Shown piece after piece: positions 44,908 through 53,062 of a stretch of 64,000 nucleotides of DNA. The notes under the pieces are model-generated. The model was given only the letters and a program-made list of their open reading frames with translations, was not told the DNA's origin and ran no database searches. The DNA comes from a virus, in the IMG/VR virus record IMGVR_UViG_3300027795_000039, positions 1-64,000 of that record. One strand, 5' to 3'. Both the position numbers and the translations under genes were made by a program. Each line of letters starts with the position of its first letter. Position 1 is the stretch's first letter.

Positions 44908-46266
44908 TCATGCGAATGATTGCTGCAACACTGAAATGTTTTCGAGATCTTGTTGCGCCGCCTCACGCCACTTTTTGCCGTTAACCTTACCATTTACTTT
45001 TATTTCGGCGCTTACTGCCGCGTAAAGAGCGTTAATTTTGCCGGCGGCGCTTGAATCACCGGTGACAATAGCCTGAATTACATCTGCAGATTGCGCACCA
45101 ATCGCGCCGCCATGGCGGCCACCAAGACCTTGAATAGCGTCAATTTTTTGCTGCACTTCTGATTGCAATACCGGTCTGGCGCTTATTGCTTCGCGTTCAG
45201 CAATCTCGTTTTGACGAGTCTGAGCGCTCGTGAATGCGGTGCTTTCTTTTTCTATGCTGTTTGGTACCTGACGAACTGGGATGGTAAACACACCACTTCT
45301 TTTATCACGTGTTACCTGACCAGTTACTTGTAGGCTACCGCCAGATAGCCACTCAGCTTGATCCTTAAAGTCCAATGCGGCATATGGTTCTAGCTGAAGC
45401 GCTTGCGCACCTGGTTCAAGCTTCAGGATTACACCGATACGTTCTTGTTCCGGATGATATTCAACTGGCTTATTGCGACCAGAAAAACCACCGGAAATAT
45501 TCTCACGAGAGCTCCATGAACCGATACCATGATCAAAGGTATCACCTGGCTTAAGAGCGGTTAGGTCCTTAAGGCGCCGGTGTGTAGCCGCATCAAATTT
45601 GGTGGTCTGGATTCCACGGTAAAGTGAAGGTGCGTTAGACGGCGAGGCAATCACCGCTTCTCGCATCGCATTACTGATACCAGCCATAGGGCTACGTGTG
45701 TAAGCATCGATATCATGGTGAAGCCGGCGCGTGTAAGCGGTTTCAGCCGGTAGCTTACCGGCATTCAATGATATGGCAGCATTTTTAGCGTCATCTGTCG
45801 ACTTTACTGGCACGCTCGTCGTAGAATCTACGACATCGTTGACTGGATTCTCATTGATTTTAACCGGTATTTTTTCTTCAACGACGTCGCGTTTGGTTTT
45901 GCCGGAATTGTAATGACTCGCCAACGCTGATACTGCGGTCGACCGATCCTTATGATTAGAGACATGAGCATCTGAATGAGATGTTACATATTTACCAGCA
46001 TCATTTTTACCGATATGTCCAACCGCATAGCCAGACGGTTTATGAACCACGGTGCCATCGCGTTTGACTGAAAGATCTGAGGCTTTGAGTTTGTCTGGCT
46101 GTTTCCCACAGGGAGGCCGCACGCAGATAAATCCGTGAATGTAACCCTCAGCGCCGACCTTAACGATGTCCGGTGCTACTGGCATGAGAGTTGTAAAACG
46201 CTTTAGCGCGATTTGATCAATCTGCCGCTTTACCGCGACCAAATCACCAAACAAAGGCGCTACCAT
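44908..46266 (-). CDS. ADP-ribosyltransferase-like head-region protein
   Basis: A 452-residue protein. Residues 33-49 carry DIVKVGAEGYIHGFICV, shared with three other head-region proteins. Residues 50-125 form a domain nearly repeated in the gene at 54508. The central part fits the ADP-ribosyltransferase core: LYRGIQ (Arg217), GSWSS (249-253) and QAEWL (Gln303, Glu305), the R-S-QxE order of Arg-type enzymes. The C-terminal 120 residues are helical. It may be carried in the capsid and modify host proteins at entry, as T4 Alt does. Activity and packaging are inferences. Confidence 0.7.
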   Translation of the reverse strand: MVAPLFGDLVAVKRQIDQIALKRFTTLMPVAPDIVKVGAEGYIHGFICVRPPCGKQPDKLKASDLSVKRDGTVVHKPSGYAVGHIGKNDAGKYVTSHSDAHVSNHKDRSTAVSALASHYNSGKTKRDVVEEKIPVKINENPVNDVVDSTTSVPVKSTDDAKNAAISLNAGKLPAETAYTRRLHHDIDAYTRSPMAGISNAMREAVIASPSNAPSLYRGIQTTKFDAATHRRLKDLTALKPGDTFDHGIGSWSSRENISGGFSGRNKPVEYHPEQERIGVILKLEPGAQALQLEPYAALDFKDQAEWLSGGSLQVTGQVTRDKRSGVFTIPVRQVPNSIEKESTAFTSAQTRQNEIAEREAISARPVLQSEVQQKIDAIQGLGGRHGGAIGAQSADVIQAIVTGDSSAAGKINALYAAVSAEIKVNGKVNGKKWREAAQQDLENISVLQQSFA

Positions 46267-47213
46267 CAGATTACTCTCCGGAATGGTGCTAGCAGCGACT
46301 GCGCTTGTTGAGTAAGCGTGGCTACCTTCGCACCACCACCGTCACTGCTCCCACCTGGGATACCCTGCACCGTGGTGGAAGTAGCACCTCGTGTCATTGC
46401 CATACTCGAGGCGAAGAGGATATTCGCCCAGGTCACCGACTGCGGTAGCGTCGTTACCACGACACCAGGTTGGTGAGAAAACGCGAGTGGTGCGGCGAGC
46501 GTCAGCGTTCCAGGTCCCGCTACAACACTCGCTGCGGTGACTTGCACCAGCTCTTGCTGACCGGAATCGAGGACCGTACCAGCAGCACCAGTGACATTTG
46601 AGAACGGCGTGGTGATGGCCCAACCCGTGCAATCATCCACGGTCAGCGTGCTGCCACCAGCAGTCGCGGTTGCAGTCAACCCGCAGTGTGGGAATCCGTT
46701 GTAATACTGCACCTGGATGATCACGCCCTGGCGGCCGTTGTCCCAGTTCACGTAGCCAGGTGCGATGATGATGGACTGGCCACCTTCACCCGCTGATGAT
46801 GGTGCGCTCGAGCCGTAGATGCCGATGGGTGGGTACTCCGGTTCGAAGTAACCACTGGGAACTGAGATCCACTGACGTGGGAACACGTTTGCGGCAGCAA
46901 CCTGGATCGCCACCACGTCGAGCACCGGTCCACGCTGTAGCACGATCCGACCGTTACGTGAGCCGTTCTGGATGGTAACCCGGAAGTCAGGACCGCGGAA
47001 CACCTCGGTGTCCAGCGTGGCTCGGAGTACCTGGTTGCAGTACGAGTCAGTCTGAGCAGTGGACCGAGCACACAGGTTGGACTGCTCCGCGTATCGCATC
47101 GCGGGGGTGACACCGCTGCCTGGTGGAATCGTGGACCATGATATACCCGTGGGAGCGGTAACCAGTACCTCAGGTGTGACGTACGGCGACAGCGGGCCGG
47201 TGGGTGTTGTCAT
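46266..47213 (-). CDS. Head-tail connector-like protein
   Basis: A 315-residue product from ATG 47213; the open frame upstream has no start signal. The N-terminal part (YVTPEVLVTAPTGISWSTIP, RYAEQSNLCARSTAQTD) matches gp6-like adaptor proteins of actinophages. A beta insert lies near residues 175-245 (GGSTLTVDDCTGW, VLDSGQQELVQVTA). The C-terminus is helical. Likely joins portal to tail. Confidence 0.7.
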   Translation of the reverse strand: MTTPTGPLSPYVTPEVLVTAPTGISWSTIPPGSGVTPAMRYAEQSNLCARSTAQTDSYCNQVLRATLDTEVFRGPDFRVTIQNGSRNGRIVLQRGPVLDVVAIQVAAANVFPRQWISVPSGYFEPEYPPIGIYGSSAPSSAGEGGQSIIIAPGYVNWDNGRQGVIIQVQYYNGFPHCGLTATATAGGSTLTVDDCTGWAITTPFSNVTGAAGTVLDSGQQELVQVTAASVVAGPGTLTLAAPLAFSHQPGVVVTTLPQSVTWANILFASSMAMTRGATSTTVQGIPGGSSDGGGAKVATLTQQAQSLLAPFRRVI

Positions 47214-47240
47214 GTGCTGGCACTCCCATCGGCAACGTGG

Positions 47241-47246
47241 TATAAT
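47241..47246 (+). promoter_or_regulatory. Extended -10 upstream of gene at 47352
   Basis: ACGTGGTATAAT with a poor -35. Lies 43 nt before a second, complete promoter for the same gene. Confidence 0.5.
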
Positions 47247-47283
47247 GAAATTCCAATTTTCGCTGATTACCTTCAGTAGCTTG

Positions 47284-47312
47284 TTTACATTGCGCCGGCA
47301 AGTTGGTATGAT
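47284..47312 (+). promoter_or_regulatory. Promoter for gene at 47352
   Basis: TTTACA, 17 bp, TATGAT with TTGG before the -10. Confidence 0.78.
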
Positions 47313-47351
47313 TGCCTTACAGGCAGAAGCAGAATAGAAAGGAAGCACGAT

Positions 47352-47558
47352 ATGGCATCGGCACAGGACCAGGAGTTTGGCTTCGCGCTCGATGGCGGTA
47401 ACATCGTCACTGGCTTTGAAAGCTACGATCAGGCTATGAACGCGGCAAGCGTCTGGCAGCGTGGCATGGGACCAGAGATTGTACTGACGGTGGGACCCGT
47501 TACCCGCGCCACGGACTGGAAGCGCGGTAGTGTTCCAGTTCAACCGAATGCCGAGTAA
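47352..47558 (+). CDS. Small hypothetical accessory protein
   Basis: A 68-residue product (MASAQDQEFGFALDGGNIV). It has a GAAAGGAAG site. Its pattern suggests a short alpha/beta fold, but no family is recognised. Its end overlaps the next ORF. Confidence 0.6.
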   Translation: MASAQDQEFGFALDGGNIVTGFESYDQAMNAASVWQRGMGPEIVLTVGPVTRATDWKRGSVPVQPNAE

Positions 47559-47691
47559 GCACCTGCGGCACGACCTGGATCCAGCGCTGATCATCAGTCC
47601 AGTCCGGTTGTCGATTATGATGGTGCTGGACAGGCGCATTACCGCGCTGCGTAGCATCCTGGATCACAGCCAGTTCATGCGGTGTGGCTAA
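47548..47691 (+). CDS. Very small hypothetical protein
   Basis: A 47-residue product (MPSKHLRHDLDPALIISPVR). Its ATG lies inside the previous gene's end, so translation would depend on coupling. It is basic and helical. Moderate support only. Confidence 0.4.
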   Translation: MPSKHLRHDLDPALIISPVRLSIMMVLDRRITALRSILDHSQFMRCG

Positions 47692-47708
47692 GCGCGGCCA
47701 CTAGCCTG

Positions 47709-47737
47709 TTTACACAGCTAGGCAACCGTGGTATACT
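47709..47737 (+). promoter_or_regulatory. Promoter for gene at 47777
   Basis: TTTACA, 17 bp, TATACT with GTGG before the -10. Confidence 0.78.
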
Positions 47738-47776
47738 GGCTACGTAGCCACAGCAAGGCAACCGAAAGGAACCGAA

Positions 47777-48061
47777 ATGGAAACCGCAACCGCAGTCACG
47801 ACTGAGCTTCCGCAAATCGTCATACCGCTCGACTTCGCCTACGGTGACGACCGGTCAGTGCTCACCGCTCTCGAGGGCACGCACGACCACGGTGCCGGTC
47901 TGGTAACCGTGACTGTCTTGATTGAAAATGGCCCTGGCGGTGGCTGGCCAATGTGCATCGTGAAAGGAACAGCACCGGCGTTGCTCGCGTTCCTGCTCAA
48001 GCACTACACAGGTGGCCAACTCACTGGTCCGAATGGAGCACTCGGCCTGCTCGACGAGTAA
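47777..48061 (+). CDS. Small hypothetical accessory protein
   Basis: A 94-residue product (ELPQIVIPLDFAYGDDRSVLT, then VTVTVLIENGPGGGWP), probably a small beta-rich fold. CGAAAGGAACCG precedes the ATG. A terminator follows the stop. Confidence 0.62.
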   Translation: METATAVTTELPQIVIPLDFAYGDDRSVLTALEGTHDHGAGLVTVTVLIENGPGGGWPMCIVKGTAPALLAFLLKHYTGGQLTGPNGALGLLDE

Positions 48062-48076
48062 CCGACACCGGTAAGT

Positions 48077-48120
48077 CCAGCAGCCAGGCGGATCACTTTA
48101 CCGCCTGGCTGCTGGTATTT
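48077..48120 (+). terminator. Intrinsic terminator between convergent genes
   Basis: A 15-bp stem (ccagcagccaggcgg/ccgcctggctgctgg) followed by TATTT on the + strand. It lies between the convergent stops at 48061 and 48120 and may act in both directions. Confidence 0.7.
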
Positions 48121-48740
48121 CAGATACTCGGTACGCTGCTGATGTCATCCTCGAGTGACGTGGGTCCTACCGGTGGGATAACCCGAGCAGGCCGTGTTTC
48201 ACGCATCTCACGTGACTGACGTGGCTGGCGAACTGGCTTAGATACCGCAGTTGGCTCGACCACGGGAGCTGGCGACGGTGCTTCGGCGGTAACAGCTGCT
48301 GTGCTGACAGGCTGCTTTATCACACCGAGTTGTATCCCACACTCGCCACAGAAGTGAGCGGTGGGGAAATTATCGTGGCCATCCGAGCATCTGACCGTGC
48401 CCTGTTCGGCGGTCTGGATGGCCACGTTCTTCATCAGGTCACCCGCTGGCATACCGGCGATCCGAGCGAGTGCCATCGTCATGACATCGTCACGGTTGCG
48501 AGCGAAGAGGATATCCGCGTTTTCCTTACCGCGTTCCTCATCAGGTGTCGAGGGGATGTCAGCCAGGTTCCCTGACCAGAGCGGGTCGTTGGCAAGGTAT
48601 CCTTGGCACTGGGAGCACGCAAGCTTCCAGATTTTAACTGGGGCGCCTTGCACAACGGGTCGAGTGTGGGAGTTTCCACACCCTCCGTGCGCTTGGCCGA
48701 TGCTGACGCTCATCACGTCAGCGCGGGCGTAAAGTGGCAT
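48120..48740 (-). CDS. Zinc-finger-like head-region protein
   Basis: A 206-residue product from ATG 48740 with AGGAGGCAA upstream. Cys/His groups occur at CGNSHTRPVV, CSQC, RCSDGHDN and HFCGEC, suggesting two zinc sites. The C-terminal 70 residues are Pro/Arg/Ser-rich. It lies among head genes, but its role is unknown. Confidence 0.6.
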   Translation of the reverse strand: MPLYARADVMSVSIGQAHGGCGNSHTRPVVQGAPVKIWKLACSQCQGYLANDPLWSGNLADIPSTPDEERGKENADILFARNRDDVMTMALARIAGMPAGDLMKNVAIQTAEQGTVRCSDGHDNFPTAHFCGECGIQLGVIKQPVSTAAVTAEAPSPAPVVEPTAVSKPVRQPRQSREMRETRPARVIPPVGPTSLEDDISSVPSI

Positions 48741-48757
48741 ATTGCCTCCTGTATTTG

Positions 48758-48786
48758 TGTACGCCACCTAATTGAGGTGGTACTAT
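48758..48786 (+). promoter_or_regulatory. Promoter giving a leaderless Tad2-like mRNA
   Basis: TGTACG, 17 bp, TACTAT with GTGG before the -10. The ATG lies 7 nt after the -10, at the expected transcription start, with no ribosome site. Confidence 0.65.
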
Positions 48787-48792
48787 ACTTAC

Positions 48793-49005
48793 ATGGTAAA
48801 TTTTGGTGAGGCACTTACGGCAGTAAAAGCTGGTAGTAGCGTTTATCGTGTGGCCTGGCGAGACATCGGGTATGAACCTGTACTACGTCTGCAAAAAGAG
48901 CCTTTTGCACTACTCGTGATGGATTATCCGGGTCGAGGACCGATGTCAGTGTTTGCTGGTGCACAAACAGATATCCTCGCCGAAGACTGGGAGATTTTGG
49001 ACTGA
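48793..49005 (+). CDS. tad2: Tad2-like anti-Thoeris protein (DUF2829)
   Basis: A 70-residue product. VNFGEALTAVKAG at the start and AGAQTDILAEDWEIL at the end match the two conserved ends of the DUF2829 family, with MDYPGRGPMSVF between. Family members called Tad2 bind and sequester the cyclic ADP-ribose-type signal of the Thoeris defence system. Length and conserved ends are normal. Homology is clear from pattern; binding activity here is inferred. Expressed alone from a leaderless-type promoter. Confidence 0.8.
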   Translation: MVNFGEALTAVKAGSSVYRVAWRDIGYEPVLRLQKEPFALLVMDYPGRGPMSVFAGAQTDILAEDWEILD

Positions 49006-49010
49006 GGTTG

Positions 49011-49039
49011 TTTACACCACCCAGCCAAGGTGGTATAGT
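49011..49039 (+). promoter_or_regulatory. Promoter for gene at 49078
   Basis: TTTACA, 17 bp, TATAGT with GTGG before the -10; an AGGAACAGGAACCAAGGAGG leader follows. Confidence 0.8.
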
Positions 49040-49077
49040 AAGCCTCGTAACCAGGAACAGGAACCAAGGAGGAACCC

Positions 49078-49428
49078 GTGAGCCAGGACACCAGCATCGT
49101 CCGCCCGCAGCCCGCTCCGCTCGCCGTACCCGAGGACGTGAAGGGTATTCGTGAGAAGCTCATCGAACTGCACCCGGATGCTGTCAAAGGCACGGTCGCT
49201 GAGATCAGCCCTGAGCTCGACGAGGCGTACCGGTACGCGAAGTGGGCCATCGACTACTGGACGAAGCAAGCAGATGCTGCCGCACTTCGTATCCGTGAGC
49301 AGATGGGTGATGCGGAGAAGGCAGCTGTGGATGGCGTCCCTGTCTTCTCCCGCCGCCAGTACCCGGTTAAGGGTCACTGGGTGGAAGGTTTCAACAACGA
49401 CGCCTTGTATCCGGTGGCTGGCCGGTAA
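49078..49428 (+). CDS. Helical accessory protein with a short beta end
   Basis: A 116-residue product from GTG 49078 with AAGGAGG. A long helix (about 45-85: ELDEAYRYAKWAIDYW, LRIREQMGDAE) is followed by VDGVPVFSRRQYPVKGHW. This resembles the C-terminal helical part of YqaJ-type phage recombination proteins, but the nuclease domain is absent. Function uncertain. Confidence 0.55.
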   Translation: MSQDTSIVRPQPAPLAVPEDVKGIREKLIELHPDAVKGTVAEISPELDEAYRYAKWAIDYWTKQADAAALRIREQMGDAEKAAVDGVPVFSRRQYPVKGHWVEGFNNDALYPVAGR

Positions 49429-49461
49429 GCAACGCAGCACTAAGTGATCCTGCAGCGATGT

Positions 49462-49493
49462 AGCTAACTCGAGTACGCTATCTCGGGTTAGCT
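49462..49493 (+). terminator. Hairpin between genes at 49078 and 49549
   Basis: A 12-bp stem (agctaactcgag/ctcgggttagct) with an 8-nt loop and a weak T-containing tail. Possible terminator or processing site. Confidence 0.45.
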
Positions 49494-49548
49494 TCACCGT
49501 AGTAGTGAAGCTACGGAACCAAAGCCGGAACAGAAAAGGCCAGGAACT

Positions 49549-50007
49549 ATGTTTGAAACCACGTCAGAAACCGCCTCGAATACCGCGACTCTCGACCTTA
49601 CCATCGTTGTCACTCGTGACCAGTACAAGGAAGCCATCACCAAGCTTCTCGATGAGCTGGACCGAGTCAGCAGCGAAATGCGCTGGTGCAGTGAGCGACA
49701 CCGTTACTTCAACGCGGTGATGGACGAATACTGCGATGGGGACGCTGACTTCGGCTTGGTACCCGAAGACACCAACTACGCGGCTCGGCTTCGTTCCATG
49801 CGAGCTCGCATCCTCTGGTACGCCAGGGCTGAGACGATCAAGCTGGACCTTGCGAACCGTCTCTTCACGGCTATGGGACTTCCCGAGTATGGTGGTGGCA
49901 ATAAGGCAGGTCCGAGGTACCGCGTGGAGTTGAATCTGGAACTCAGTGTCAGCGGTGACGACGGTCGTCGTTACCTTCAGCGAGAACTGAATGACATGGT
50001 CGCTTGA
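49549..50007 (+). CDS. Hypothetical protein, frame continues past an in-frame TGA
   Basis: A 152-residue, mainly helical product (TRDQYKEAITKLLDELDRVSSE). After the stop (GCT TGA) the same frame is open for 46 more codons, ending at 50148 next to the convergent gene at 50139. This is exactly where other + genes in the window meet their convergent neighbours. The stop may be read through, or it may be a recent nonsense mutation. Function unknown. Confidence 0.65.
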   Translation: MFETTSETASNTATLDLTIVVTRDQYKEAITKLLDELDRVSSEMRWCSERHRYFNAVMDEYCDGDADFGLVPEDTNYAARLRSMRARILWYARAETIKLDLANRLFTAMGLPEYGGGNKAGPRYRVELNLELSVSGDDGRRYLQRELNDMVA

Positions 50008-50148
50008 TCACTCGATGGTATACCGCAAAAGGATGACAATCGCTACATTCCCGGTTCGATCACTCTCGTGAGCACGCCATACGTTACCACTGTGACTAAC
50101 GAGGTGGTAGTCAACATCCAGGACACCGAGCGACCGAGCTACACCTGA
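50008..50148 (+). other. Possible read-through extension of the gene at 49549
   Basis: In-frame continuation (SLDGIPQKDDNRYIPG, then VTTVTNEVVVNIQDTE) with no good start codon or ribosome site of its own. A GTG near 50069 is the only alternative start. Confidence 0.4.
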
Positions 50149-50420
50149 GCATCTGACACCATCTCAGCATGACACCGCGGACATTCCGTGGCCCAAGCCT
50201 GACCATGAAACCGGCACGCGGTACACCGCGTGCCGGTTTTGGTTCCCAGGCTGAAAGACATCGGTGTTACCAGGCCGATGCTCCGGTGCTGCGAGCTGCG
50301 CAGTGACTTAGCGTCGTGATCTTCGAGAGTGATCGTGCCATTCGAGTTAGGTTTCAGTACCTCACCACGCATGGTAGTAAAACCTTGGCAGCCTGGCGGC
50401 AATGAAACCGTCTCACTCAT
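50139..50420 (-). CDS. Zinc-ribbon head-region protein
   Basis: A 93-residue product ending in CTACRFHG and CPRCHAEM, a zinc ribbon. The N-terminal half is polar with VLKPNSNGTITL. It follows three small decoration-like genes in the head module. Role unknown. Confidence 0.6.
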   Translation of the reverse strand: MSETVSLPPGCQGFTTMRGEVLKPNSNGTITLEDHDAKSLRSSQHRSIGLVTPMSFSLGTKTGTRCTACRFHGQAWATECPRCHAEMVSDAQV

Positions 50421-50432
50421 GTTTAGTTTCCT

Positions 50433-50702
50433 TCACTCATCAGTACACAAATGGTAACTAAGTGTTGCAGAGCTGGCAGCGATGGCATACAACGTGCTGC
50501 CAGAACTAGTTGGGTACCCCACGTAGGTAACAGTCGAGCTGGTACCAACGAGAGCTCCCGTGGCAACAGTAACTGCCGTACCGGTACCAATCGCTACAGC
50601 GGTACCGCTTGCTACTAGTGCCAGTGTAAATGGACCGGGTGGTACACGCAGTACGGTTACTGCGGTACCACCGACTACGACCTGCCCAAGATCCAATGCC
50701 AT
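50433..50702 (-). CDS. Small beta-rich putative decoration protein
   Basis: An 89-residue product made almost entirely of Val, Thr, Ala, Gly and Ser. GGTAVTVLRVPPGPFTL and GYPTSSGSTLYAI echo the two following proteins. Probably a small beta-barrel on the capsid surface; inferred from composition and position. Confidence 0.55.
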   Translation of the reverse strand: MALDLGQVVVGGTAVTVLRVPPGPFTLALVASGTAVAIGTGTAVTVATGALVGTSSTVTYVGYPTSSGSTLYAIAASSATLSYHLCTDE

Positions 50703-51187
50703 TAGACTGACAGCGCCGTAACACTCAGGTTAGTGGATTGTGAGGTAAGTACAAGTGCAACAGTACCGCCATTGACGTGATCAAGACGAGTTGGACTAGT
50801 GATACTGATTCCGGTGCCACCAGTGAGAGTGGACACAGTAACAGTTTCTGCCGCACCACTGGCACCCACGACGAGTACTTCACCAACACTGTAGTTACCG
50901 GATGACGTTAGCGCCACCGTGGTACCGCCAGCGGCAGCGTTTGACGCAAGCGTGGTTCCGGTACCGGTGGTACTCACCGCTCCAATCGCGTAGAGAGTAG
51001 ATGGTGCGTTGGGGAATGCCACTTCTGCGTTTACATACAGCGGCAATCCAGTCGCTGACGTTACATCAGAACCACCCAGGTAGATAACACTTGGACCTGA
51101 GTTGTAGATGGTAACGCTGGGACTGTGCGCCGATGGATTCGGCACGAACACCGGTACTGCCACGTTACCTACCGCGAAGTTCGCCAT
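50702..51187 (-). CDS. Putative head decoration protein
   Basis: A 161-residue, Val/Thr/Ser-rich protein. VTIYNSGPSVIYLGGSDVT parallels VTLFNSGTTTAFIGGS in the gene at 51228, so the two are paralogues. This copy has an extra C-terminal beta repeat. Located near the capsid gene, it is probably a surface decoration protein. Confidence 0.6.
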   Translation of the reverse strand: MANFAVGNVAVPVFVPNPSAHSPSVTIYNSGPSVIYLGGSDVTSATGLPLYVNAEVAFPNAPSTLYAIGAVSTTGTGTTLASNAAAGGTTVALTSSGNYSVGEVLVVGASGAAETVTVSTLTGGTGISITSPTRLDHVNGGTVALVLTSQSTNLSVTALSV

Positions 51188-51227
51188 CGGCGCCTCGCCT
51201 CCTTCTGGCTAAGTTGGATCCGGTAAG

Positions 51228-51560
51228 TTAGTCCACGAGGCCTTGCGTGGTAAGACCAGCGTTGATGGTCGTGGTACCAGCTGCGGTGATGGCATACAGG
51301 TCGTGAGTGGTGGTACCACTCGTGGTGCTGTACCCCTCAATGAGGACTTGCTGACCTGGTGCGAGTGGCAACGCAGCGCTAGTAGTACTGGATCCGCCGA
51401 TGAATGCGGTCGTGGTACCTGAATTGAAGAGAGTGACGTTCTTAAGCGTCACCGCAGGGGTGATCGCAGCCAGCGTGGTGATTGAGCCACCGAACACCAG
51501 TGTGGCGCTGTTGGTGACGCTGGTGCTTTGGTACGCTGGGCCGTTGGCGTAAATAGCCAC
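51228..51560 (-). CDS. Putative head decoration protein
   Basis: A 110-residue product with NVTLFNSGTTTAFIGGSST and PLAPGQQVLIEGYST, a pattern common in small phage decoration beta-barrels. Paralogue of the gene at 50702. First of the small head genes in this run. Confidence 0.6.
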   Translation of the reverse strand: MAIYANGPAYQSTSVTNSATLVFGGSITTLAAITPAVTLKNVTLFNSGTTTAFIGGSSTTSAALPLAPGQQVLIEGYSTTSGTTTHDLYAITAAGTTTINAGLTTQGLVD

Positions 51561-51588
51561 GAGGCTGTCCTTCCGGTTGATGATGTGG

Positions 51589-51594
51589 TATAAT
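51589..51594 (+). promoter_or_regulatory. Extended -10 for the 51625-54498 operon
   Basis: GATGTGGTATAAT with weak -35 TGTCCT 17 bp upstream. No further promoter of this class is seen before 54498, so eight + genes, including L7/L12, may share it. Confidence 0.6.
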
Positions 51595-51624
51595 TACAGT
51601 AAGAAGGAAAAGGAAGTGAAGATC

Positions 51625-52041
51625 ATGACCGAAGAAACGGCCCCACGAGTTATCCTTAGTGAGATCGTGTGGCCTGAGTACAACAGCATCATGTACGTCA
51701 TGGCCACGCCAACTGCTGGTGGTGCAGTAACGGCCACAGTTATGGTCGGCGGTTACCCGATGGCATTCATGGATAGCTCCTACCAGCTGACCCCGCTAGT
51801 AGACCCGGATGCTGACCAGTTCAGCGAGAGCGTTACCAACCTGGTTATCTTCTACGCTCACATCGGCGTAATTCGTAAGGATGTCGTCACCAGGTGGCTG
51901 GCAAACCAGGAAGAGCGATCACTACGAGCCATCCTTGATGACAGTGGTGACCAGGGTTACGAGTGGCTCGCATTCAGTGAGACACTTGCCATGCTGCTTC
52001 ACCGGATGTACCCAGACTCGATGCCGAAGCCGGAGGTTTAG
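51625..52041 (+). CDS. Hypothetical protein
   Basis: A 138-residue product from ATG 51625 with AGGAAGTGAAG upstream. N-terminal beta region (PRVILSEIVWPEYN, MVGGYPMAF), helical C-terminus. No family recognised. First gene of the operon ending with the CxC protein at 54346. Confidence 0.6.
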   Translation: MTEETAPRVILSEIVWPEYNSIMYVMATPTAGGAVTATVMVGGYPMAFMDSSYQLTPLVDPDADQFSESVTNLVIFYAHIGVIRKDVVTRWLANQEERSLRAILDDSGDQGYEWLAFSETLAMLLHRMYPDSMPKPEV

Positions 52042-52047
52042 TCCACG

Positions 52048-52632
52048 ATGGGGTATGACATCGACTTCGATGGGCAGGTTACCGTCACCCCGCCGCTTAA
52101 TGCGGCGGAGGTGGCGTTTCTGAAGCGATTTGCTAAGACACGTCATTGTGCGTGTCAATCGAGTAAGTGGGTCGCTGATGAAACGCTTTACTGTCCACCA
52201 GACAGACGTACTTATTGTACAGCTTCACACCTTGATAATCCCGGTTACTACTGTAAGTGGGAACCAAGTGATGATGGTACCACTATCCAGTGGAATGAGC
52301 AAGAAAAATTCGATGATGGTGAAGAATGGATGCAATTCCTCATCGAGGAATTTCTCAAACCAAACGCAAACATCTTTACCACGTTGATTCCAGTTATCAA
52401 CGGTGTGGCGGTTACTGACGCTCACCTTATCTTTGAGATAAGCGGCCACGTTCTCAATGGTGTCATCGACGCGCAGGGTGAAGAACCGGATGACCGGTGG
52501 AAGCTTGTGGTAAAAGACAACGTGGTTACGGTAGTGGAACCCACAGTTACCTGGCCTGTTGATGATGAGCCGGTAATCGTGAAGAGCTACGTGGTCGCCG
52601 GTGAAATCGAGAGTGGTGACGTGAAGTCATGA
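52048..52632 (+). CDS. Hypothetical protein, DUF6205-like start
   Basis: A 194-residue product. The opening MGYDIDFDGQVTVTPPLNAAE resembles small actinobacterial/phage proteins with a GYD...ITPP start (DUF6205-like). Cys residues at CACQ, LYCPP and YYCKW could bind metal. Overlaps the next gene by 4 nt. Function unknown. Confidence 0.55.
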   Translation: MGYDIDFDGQVTVTPPLNAAEVAFLKRFAKTRHCACQSSKWVADETLYCPPDRRTYCTASHLDNPGYYCKWEPSDDGTTIQWNEQEKFDDGEEWMQFLIEEFLKPNANIFTTLIPVINGVAVTDAHLIFEISGHVLNGVIDAQGEEPDDRWKLVVKDNVVTVVEPTVTWPVDDEPVIVKSYVVAGEIESGDVKS

Positions 52633-53054
52633 GCGATAGCAACTGGTCATACGACCCACGAGATGATATCGCAAATCTGCTGAGCGAGCTTCGGCCGCTG
52701 TGGGAATCACGTAAGCTTGGTCCAGCAGCTGCACATTATGAAGCCATCATCGAGGGACTCGGACAAGCTCGACTACTCACGATGGGTGAGTGGCAGGCTG
52801 CTGTCGACGAGGCATTGCCACAGCCAGTTACCCAGCATGAAGATCGCTGGAAGACGATGCAGACTGCGCGACGAAGCGTGTATGAACTCGCGGTGCAGTT
52901 CGCGATGCTGCAAGAGGGTAAGGCACGTGGTAGCGCTGATGCTCTCGAGCTTAAACACGACGATTACGCGAGGTTCTTCGCGGGGCAATACTCGGCGTGG
53001 GGTATTGCGCGATCTTACCTCGAGGCTGGGCTCAAAGAAAACGACAAGGACTGA
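52629..53054 (+). CDS. Hypothetical helical protein
   Basis: A 141-residue product with long helices ([34 protein letters not shown]). Sits 8 nt upstream of the L7/L12 gene. No family recognised. Confidence 0.6.
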   Translation: MSDSNWSYDPRDDIANLLSELRPLWESRKLGPAAAHYEAIIEGLGQARLLTMGEWQAAVDEALPQPVTQHEDRWKTMQTARRSVYELAVQFAMLQEGKARGSADALELKHDDYARFFAGQYSAWGIARSYLEAGLKENDKD

Positions 53055-53062
53055 GGAGAATC

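Noticed and set aside
47214-47657. N-terminal extension of the connector-like gene
   Set aside because: It overlaps a + strand gene and its promoters, has no ribosome site, and the family start (MTTPTGPL) lies at 47213.
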